Notes under the pieces: model-generated
Database searches by the model: none
Seen by the model: only the letters and a program-made list of their open reading frames with translations
What the model was told of the DNA's origin: nothing
Made by a program: the position numbers and the translations under genes
Part shown: positions 58,767 through 64,000 of the stretch, piece by piece
How positions within the stretch are numbered: the first letter of the stretch is position 1
Layout of the letters: each line of letters opens with the position of its first letter
Assembly (NCBI RefSeq): GCF_024199945.1
Contig: NZ_JANADP010000001.1
Coordinates: 248,001-312,000, forward strand
Source: Bradyrhizobium sp. CCGUVB4N
Lineage (GTDB): Bacteria > Pseudomonadota > Alphaproteobacteria > Rhizobiales > Xanthobacteraceae
Reading direction: 5' to 3'
DNA: 64,000 nt

Positions 58767-60035
58767 ATGGCCGACGACAAGCCGGAAGACGCAGGCAAGC
58801 GTGAAAACGTAGGACTCGCCCCCGAGTCCGGCCGTGCCAAGCGCACCCCGCCCACCATCGACCTCGAGGCGACCGAAGTCTCCACCCAGCCGCAGGATGT
58901 GGCGGCTGAGCCGGAGGCGCAGCCATCGGCCGAACAGGCAAATGCCGCGCAGACCGCTGCCGAAGACGCAGAAGTCGAGACGGCCAAGGTCGACACGGCC
59001 AAGGTTGAGACAGCCAAGACCGAGCCGGAGCCTGGCGAGGCGCAGGCTGCCGTTGCATCGAGCGCCATTTCGCCCTGGATCATCGCGCCATTTTCCGGCG
59101 CCGCCGCAGCCGCGGTCGTGATCGCGGTCGGTTGGGCATTGGGCTGGCCCGCGGTGCAAGCGCCGCCGGCCGCGCCGCAAGTGACCAGTGCCACGGTCGA
59201 TGCGCTGAGCGGTCGCGTCGCCGCAGTCGAAGCCAAGGCGGGCAAGCCCGCCGCCGATCCGGCCATCGTCGCGCGGCTCGACGCGCTGGAGAAATCCGTC
59301 GGCACCCTGCGCGGCGACATCGCCGGCTTGCGCGCGCAATCCGACAAGACCGCGAGCGCATTGAACGATGCGAAATCCGCGCCGCGCGATGCAGCAGCCT
59401 CGTCCGGCCTCGCCGCCCTCGACGACCGCATCTCCCAGCTCGAGCGCGCCAGCACCACCGCACGCGCCGAGCTCGCGCAGCAGGGCGAAAAGATCGCCGA
59501 CGCCAAAGCGGCGGACGACAGGCCGTTGCGCTACGTGATCGCCGCCACCCTGCTCGATGTCGCCGTCCGCCACAACGATCCCTATGAGGCACAGCTCACG
59601 GCTGCGCGGTCGTTCGCCGCCAAGCCCGAACTGCTGAAGTCGCTCGATGCGTTTGCGGCGTCGGGCATTCCGACGCCGGTCGCGCTGACCCGCGAGCTCC
59701 TCAACATCGTGCCGAAATTGGCGCCGCCGCCGGAGACGCCGAGCAGCAATGCCGGCATCGTCGAGCGCCTTCAGGCGGGCGCGTCGAAGCTCGTCCGTAT
59801 CGAGCGCACCGACGGGGTCGGCAACGACCGCGGCGCCATCGTCGCGCGGATCACGGCCGCAGCGCTGCGCAACGATTTCGTCGAAGCGCGGCGCGAGCTG
59901 AAGACGCTGCCGGATGCCGATCGCGCGCCTGCGCAAGCCTGGCTCGACAAGGCCGACGCGCGCGATGCCGCGCTCGCGGCCTCCCGCAAATTCGCCGACG
60001 ACGCTCTCGCTGGTCTCGCCAAGCCCGCTCAATAA
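58767..60035 (+). CDS. Alphaproteobacterial Mic60 (mitofilin-like) protein
   Basis: 422 aa. The Ala/Glu/Lys-rich cytoplasmic N-terminus (1-95) is followed by one membrane helix (about 104-125), a periplasmic coiled coil (about 140-255) and a C-terminal mitofilin-like helical domain (ATLLDVAVRHNDPYEAQ to the end). This layout and its position between hemD and hemY match the bacterial Mic60 homologue, which curves intracytoplasmic membranes as mitofilin does at cristae junctions. Its role in this organism is inferred. Confidence 0.85.
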   Translation: MADDKPEDAGKRENVGLAPESGRAKRTPPTIDLEATEVSTQPQDVAAEPEAQPSAEQANAAQTAAEDAEVETAKVDTAKVETAKTEPEPGEAQAAVASSAISPWIIAPFSGAAAAAVVIAVGWALGWPAVQAPPAAPQVTSATVDALSGRVAAVEAKAGKPAADPAIVARLDALEKSVGTLRGDIAGLRAQSDKTASALNDAKSAPRDAAASSGLAALDDRISQLERASTTARAELAQQGEKIADAKAADDRPLRYVIAATLLDVAVRHNDPYEAQLTAARSFAAKPELLKSLDAFAASGIPTPVALTRELLNIVPKLAPPPETPSSNAGIVERLQAGASKLVRIERTDGVGNDRGAIVARITAAALRNDFVEARRELKTLPDADRAPAQAWLDKADARDAALAASRKFADDALAGLAKPAQ

Positions 60036-60070
60036 GATTCGCGCAACAATCCGCGCGTATAGGAACAGTC

Positions 60071-61834
60071 ATGCTTCGCATCGTCTTCTTCCTTGTTCTG
60101 ATTGCGCTCGCAGGCGCAGGCGCGGCCTGGGTTGCCGATCAGCCCGGCGATGTCGTGCTGACCTGGGGCGGTTTCCGGGCCTCGCCGAGCATTCCGGTGT
60201 TCGTGCTCTGCCTCGGCATATTCGCCGTCCTGATCGTCTTGCTCTGGAGCATCGTGACGATGATCTGGCGCACGCCGGGGCGCATGCGCCGCCGCCGGCA
60301 CGAGAAGCGTCACGCCCGTGGCCGCCACGCCATCACCCACGGCCTGCTCGCGATCGGTCATGGCGACACCGCGCTGGCTCGCCGTCACGCCGACGCGGCG
60401 CGGCGGCACGCGCCGAACGATCCGCTCGCGCTTCTCCTGCACGCGCAATCGGCCCAGCTCGACGGTAACCGCGACGAGGCCCAGCGCGCCTTCCGCGCCA
60501 TGGCCGAGCGCGAGGATACGCGGCTGCTCGGCCTGCGCGGCCTGTTCATCGAGGCGCAGCGCGCCGACGATGCGGTCGGCGCCGTGATGATCGCGGAGGA
60601 GGCGATCAAGCTGTCGCCGTCCTCGACCTGGGCCTCGCACGCGGTGCTCGGCTTCCGCTGTGCGCGCGGCGACTGGAGCGGCGCGCTCGCGATCCTGGAT
60701 TCGAATCTGTCCGCCGGCCTGATCGACAAGCAGGGCTATCGCCGGCAGCGCGGCGTGCTGCTGACGGCGCGCGCACTGGAGTTGGAGACGATGGACCGCG
60801 ATGTCGCGCGCGAGAGCGTGATGGAAGCCGTCAAGCTCGCGCCGACCCTGGTGCCGGCCGCCGTGCTCGCCGCGAAATTCGAGAGCGAGGCGCACCAGGT
60901 GCGCCGCGCCATGAAGCTGGTCGAGGCGGCCTGGCTCGCCAATCCGCATCCCGACCTTGCCGATGCCTATGCGCATGTGAAGCTCGGCGATGCCGCGCGG
61001 CAGCGCCTGCAGCGGGTCGAGACGCTTGCGGCGAAAACGCCCGCCGACAAGGCCGGGCATGTCGAGGGACAGCTTGCGATCGCGCGTGCCGCGATCGATG
61101 CGACCGAGTTCGCCCGTGCGCGCGAGGTGCTGGCGCCTTACGTCAACGATCCGACCCAGCGCGTGGCGCTGCTGATGGCCGAGCTCGAACGCACCGAGCA
61201 TGGTGACGGCGGCCGTGCCCGTGCCTGGACCTTGCGCGCGGTGCGCGCCCGTCACGACCCGGCCTGGACCGCGGATGGCTATGTCAGCGACCGCTGGCGT
61301 CCGGTCTCCCCGGTCACCGGCCGGCTCGATGCCTTCCAGTGGCAGACGCCGGTGGCGAGCCTGCCGTCCGACAAGGGCACCACGATCGAGTCCTCGGCCT
61401 TCGAGGAAGCCATGCTCGCCGCCCCGCCCCCGAAGCGGGTGACGGTGGTTAGCGAGGCGCCGGTGGAACCGGCCGTGATCGCAGAGGTCCCAGCCCCAGC
61501 CCCTGCCCCTGCTCCGGCCGCGCAGGACAACGCGCCCCCGGCGGCGACGGAAGAACCGGTGGTAGCACCCGCCGAGCCGATCAAGCCGGCCCCTGAGGCC
61601 GCCGAATCATCGCCGGTTGCGGCAACCCCGGTGTTCCGGACCCGTGCGGACCTCGGCAAGCCCACCCAGGCACCGATCCAGGCCGTCATCCCGATCGTCC
61701 GCGCGCCGGATGATCCCGGCATCGATGACGACGGCCCCAGCGATGAATTTACGGAACAAATCGGCACGCCCAGGGACCATGCGAAGGCCCAGGCCGGCGG
61801 TTGGCGCGGATTCTGGTCCCGTTGGGGCGCGTGA
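60071..61834 (+). CDS. hemY: HemY-like membrane TPR protein
   Basis: 587 aa. Two N-terminal membrane helices (1-25 and 43-66) with WVADQPGDVVLTWGGF between them are the HemY_N signature. The rest is TPR-like helices (about 90-400), then a Pro/Ala/Glu-rich low-complexity tail (about 470-520). This is the coproporphyrin-cluster HemY of Proteobacteria, not protoporphyrinogen oxidase. It begins 35 bases after the Mic60 gene. Its exact role in heme synthesis is not established. Confidence 0.92.
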   Translation: MLRIVFFLVLIALAGAGAAWVADQPGDVVLTWGGFRASPSIPVFVLCLGIFAVLIVLLWSIVTMIWRTPGRMRRRRHEKRHARGRHAITHGLLAIGHGDTALARRHADAARRHAPNDPLALLLHAQSAQLDGNRDEAQRAFRAMAEREDTRLLGLRGLFIEAQRADDAVGAVMIAEEAIKLSPSSTWASHAVLGFRCARGDWSGALAILDSNLSAGLIDKQGYRRQRGVLLTARALELETMDRDVARESVMEAVKLAPTLVPAAVLAAKFESEAHQVRRAMKLVEAAWLANPHPDLADAYAHVKLGDAARQRLQRVETLAAKTPADKAGHVEGQLAIARAAIDATEFARAREVLAPYVNDPTQRVALLMAELERTEHGDGGRARAWTLRAVRARHDPAWTADGYVSDRWRPVSPVTGRLDAFQWQTPVASLPSDKGTTIESSAFEEAMLAAPPPKRVTVVSEAPVEPAVIAEVPAPAPAPAPAAQDNAPPAATEEPVVAPAEPIKPAPEAAESSPVAATPVFRTRADLGKPTQAPIQAVIPIVRAPDDPGIDDDGPSDEFTEQIGTPRDHAKAQAGGWRGFWSRWGA

Positions 61835-61933
61835 GGCCTATTTCGCCTGCCGCTTGTCCTTGCCAATTCGGGCCATGCCCGATATCAGGGGCGCGTGTAT
61901 CGGGGCCGGCATCGCCCGGGCCCCGCAGGGTTC

Positions 61934-62009
61934 GCCGCAATAGCTCAGCTGGTAGAGCACGTCATTCGTAATGACGGGGTCGGGGGTTCGAGTCCCTCTT
62001 GCGGCACCA
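61934..62009 (+). tRNA. tRNA-Thr (CGT)
   Basis: Acceptor GCCGCAA pairs with TTGCGGC, then ACCA. D-arm GCTCAGCTGGTAGAGC, anticodon stem with loop TTCGTAA (anticodon CGT), T-loop GGTTCGAGTCC. CCA is encoded. Confidence 0.97.
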
Positions 62010-62088
62010 TTTTCCGTTTTTCGACGCGGCATCTTCCACGCCCATGATCGGCGGTCGCTCGCGCGCCTGTTGCGCCGCGAGGAATTGA

Positions 62089-62730
62089 TCATTTGCGCTG
62101 TGATGGTCGTGCCGCCTTGGGAGGATTTTCCTTCCGGCGTTTCGTATAAGCGCGCCGCGCTCGCTCGCGATTTCCGCACACCTCGCTCGAGCACCACAGC
62201 CGGGTGCGGTTCGGGCTCTCATCGACATAGAACCAGCCACAGCCGGCCGCTTGGCAGCAACCAATTCGTCCCGCGTCTGTCGACGTCAGAACGGCGCTCA
62301 AAGACCACAGCAACGGCCAAAGTGGTTCGCGGACATCACGCCCCGGAAGGTCGTGCAAGAACACTCCGCCGCGGTCAACAAGACCCGGCTGAGGCGGCGC
62401 TTGCGAGAGAAGCTCGTTCACGAGACCTAAGTCTGGCTGCCTATTGCCGCGCAGGGCGTCACAAATCTTCCAGATATCCTGACGCAAGGACACCAGTTCT
62501 GCCAGTGCCGCCGCCCCGGCGGATGGCTCCCGCTTGTCGGCCGAAATCAAACCCTCGACCGCCGACGCCGACATGATTCCGCGACGCGCGCACCATCCGA
62601 GGAACGCGGCGTAATCGGGTATCAGCTCCTGCGGGTCGTCAGATGTTCGCCAGTCAAGCGTGTTCCCGAAATCCAGGCAAACGCGCCCGCCAAAAAACTG
62701 CGTTGCTGCTCGGAGGGGATCCCTTGACAT
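62089..62730 (-). CDS. CGNR zinc-finger (ABATE-domain) regulator
   Basis: 213-aa protein. An N-terminal ABATE-type stress-responsive domain (CLDFGNTLDWRTSDDPQELI at residues 18-37) precedes a C-terminal CGNR zinc finger: CQAAGCGWFYVD ... WCSSEVCGNRERARRAY. These proteins are putative transcription regulators. It is divergent from azlC; its start codon lies 32 bases from the azlC start, so one short region controls both. It probably regulates azlCD. Confidence 0.9.
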   Translation of the reverse strand: MSRDPLRAATQFFGGRVCLDFGNTLDWRTSDDPQELIPDYAAFLGWCARRGIMSASAVEGLISADKREPSAGAAALAELVSLRQDIWKICDALRGNRQPDLGLVNELLSQAPPQPGLVDRGGVFLHDLPGRDVREPLWPLLWSLSAVLTSTDAGRIGCCQAAGCGWFYVDESPNRTRLWCSSEVCGNRERARRAYTKRRKENPPKAARPSQRK

Positions 62731-62761
62731 GGCTGCTGCGGTCGTGGCTTATCTAATGCCC

Positions 62762-63481
62762 ATGGCCATTATAAACGAAGCCATCCCAGCGGCAAAGGCC
62801 CGCTGCTCGCGCGCCGGGTTCAGGCGTGGTTTCGTCAAGGCGTTGCCGTTCCTTCTCAGCAACGGTCTCGCGGGCGTGGTCATGGGTGTCGCCTATCGCG
62901 GTGTTGGACTGGGCTTTGTTCCAGCGGTGCTGTTCAGCGTCGTTGTCTACTCCGCCACAGCGCAGGCCGTCACGCTCGGAATGTGGGCTGCGGCCCCACC
63001 AATCATACCCATGGTCATCGCGTGCGTGGCGACCAACGCACGCTATCTGGTCATGGGGGCCCACCTCCATCAACTCTTCGGCAGGCTTCGCAAGCGTATC
63101 ACGCTTCCGATCCTGTTCTTCTTGGCGGATGCGTCATGGCTGATGACGACCGCCGACGCGGAACGCAATGATGCCGATGCTGGCTATCTCCTGGGCGCGA
63201 GCGCACCGATGGCAATCGGTTGGGTGGGCGGAACAGCTTTAGGCTACGGCTTGCCTCTGCAACCTGACGGTCCACTCGCGATTGCCGCCGCGCTGTTGCC
63301 AGCCGCTTTCATCGCCACGCTGCTTCCAAGCCAGTGGCGTGGCAAGCGCTCTATACTTCCCTGGCTTTTGGCTGCCATCACCGCAGTCCTCGTCAGTCGC
63401 TTCATGGCGCCGAACTGGGCCATGCTCATCGGTGGCGCGGTCGGAACAGGATTCAGCATGTTGCGGGGGGATCATGCTTGA
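62762..63481 (+). CDS. azlC: AzlC-family branched-chain amino-acid exporter subunit
   Basis: 239-aa membrane protein of the AzlC family, the large subunit of a branched-chain amino acid export pair. It has FRRGFVKALPFLLSNGLAGVV, YSATAQAVTLGMWAA and ATNARYLVMGAHL, the family's typical segments, over about five to seven helices. I chose ATG at 62762; ATGs at 62756 and 62729 are alternatives. azlD overlaps its end by eight bases. Confidence 0.9.
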   Translation: MAIINEAIPAAKARCSRAGFRRGFVKALPFLLSNGLAGVVMGVAYRGVGLGFVPAVLFSVVVYSATAQAVTLGMWAAAPPIIPMVIACVATNARYLVMGAHLHQLFGRLRKRITLPILFFLADASWLMTTADAERNDADAGYLLGASAPMAIGWVGGTALGYGLPLQPDGPLAIAAALLPAAFIATLLPSQWRGKRSILPWLLAAITAVLVSRFMAPNWAMLIGGAVGTGFSMLRGDHA

Positions 63482-63779
63482 TTGGCGAACTCTTGCGGCA
63501 ATCGGCGTGCTCGGCCTCGTCAGTTACGTCATGCGGTCAGGTGGGTTTCTCGCCGCCGGGCTGATGCGCGAAGACAGGACGCTCGTGACATTCTTCCGAC
63601 TGGCGCCGGGCAACCTTTTCGTCGCTTTCGTCGCGGCGGCCTGCCTCGAGGGCGGTTTTCCAAGCATCCTCGGCTGCGCCAGCGCATTCGGCGTGATGGC
63701 GGTGACCCAAAAAGAATGGGCGGCTCTGGCTGCAGGCTTTGCCACTGCCACGCTCGTCGCAATTTTTCATTCGAAGTAA
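63474..63779 (+). CDS. azlD: AzlD-family branched-chain amino-acid exporter subunit
   Basis: 101-aa membrane protein with three or four helices (LAAIGVLGLVSYVMRSGGFL at the N-terminus, which is the AzlD signature). Its ATG lies inside azlC, overlapping by eight bases, so the two are translationally coupled and form the transporter together. Confidence 0.9.
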   Translation: MLDWRTLAAIGVLGLVSYVMRSGGFLAAGLMREDRTLVTFFRLAPGNLFVAFVAAACLEGGFPSILGCASAFGVMAVTQKEWAALAAGFATATLVAIFHSK

Positions 63780-63925
63780 TTCTGCTGCGCCTCGCGGCCG
63801 ACAGCCCCATCGGCGCGGATGCTGAGCTCGGCTTAAGGCGCAGGTCGGCCAGCGTGATTTCCATCACATAACCTCGCGCAGGCCTCCCGTACTGTCCCGG
63901 TCACGCAAACACGGGGAGATGTCAC

Positions 63926-64000
63926 ATGCGCAAGATCATTCTGGTTGCCGCCATGGTTCTGGTCTCTGCATCGGCTCAGGCAGGTGACCGCAGCCTGTCG
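63926..64000 (+). CDS. Secreted protein, N-terminus only
   Basis: Only 25 codons are in the window: MRKIILVAAMVLVSASAQAG, a clear signal peptide, then DRSLS. GGGAG lies seven bases before the ATG. The function cannot be judged. Confidence 0.7.
   Translation, partial: MRKIILVAAMVLVSASAQAGDRSLS

Noticed and set aside
61934..62009. tRNA-Thr as an integration site with a duplicated 3' end
   Set aside because: I searched the sequence to the window end for a repeat of the tRNA 3' part and found none; no integrase is present.

Overview
The window is chromosomal DNA of high GC content from an alphaproteobacterium. It is most consistent with Bradyrhizobium or a close member of the Nitrobacteraceae. 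The reasons are the dapC-ftsK-lolA-xthA gene order, two glnK/amtB pairs, an MHYT-PAS-GGDEF-EAL protein, Rhizobiales-style class III cyclases, a hemD-Mic60-hemY cluster, and many short interspersed inverted repeats between genes. The genus is an inference from gene content and style, because no database search was possible. I see no insertion sequence, prophage, CRISPR array or rRNA; most of the window looks like core genome.

Layout. 1-5.4 kb: leftward cluster of xthA (cut by the window edge), lolA, ftsK and a dapC-type aminotransferase. 5.7-11.8 kb: a GFA-family protein, then two PII/ammonium-transporter loci (glnK-amtB) that bracket a solitary ClpP paralogue and an ArsR-SRPBCC operon. 12-17.8 kb: a GYF-domain membrane protein, thioesterase TesB, a UbiH-like hydroxylase, a Trm112-like protein, a TetR repressor divergent from a small membrane protein, and a PepSY/cytochrome-b pair. 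18-26.6 kb: a cyclic-di-GMP enzyme, a LON-domain protein, a CnoX-type thioredoxin, tRNA-Gly, an SDR epimerase, and a histidine kinase/response-regulator-cyclase operon. 27-38.7 kb: periplasmic sorbosone-dehydrogenase-like protein with a diheme cytochrome c, then PanE-type reductase, DsbA-fold isomerase, MATE and MFS transporters, DUF2239, GST and gamma-glutamyltransferase. 38.9-48 kb: purH, heparinase II/III-like protein, rsmB, an SDHAF4-like protein, a nuclease, an L,D-transpeptidase and acs. 48.3-54.4 kb: topoisomerase IB, SRPBCC protein, a second cyclase, a three-gene operon (membrane protein, AAA+ ATPase, TPR protein) and an EVE protein. 54.5-64 kb: esterase, gpsA-tsaD, hemD-Mic60-hemY, tRNA-Thr, a CGNR regulator divergent from azlCD, and the first codons of a secreted protein.

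How genes work together. The glnK-amtB pairs form nitrogen-sensing ammonium uptake units. The kinase and response-regulator cyclase probably turn a PAS-sensed signal into cyclic nucleotide, and the MHYT protein adds cyclic-di-GMP signalling. hemD, Mic60 and hemY link tetrapyrrole synthesis with membrane architecture. The most promising under-described items are the membrane-anchored AAA+/TPR operon, a relic copy of the topoisomerase IB 3' end 1.7 kb downstream of the intact gene, an apparently leaderless ArsR operon whose operator lies inside its promoter, and two TetR operators flanking a short promoter.
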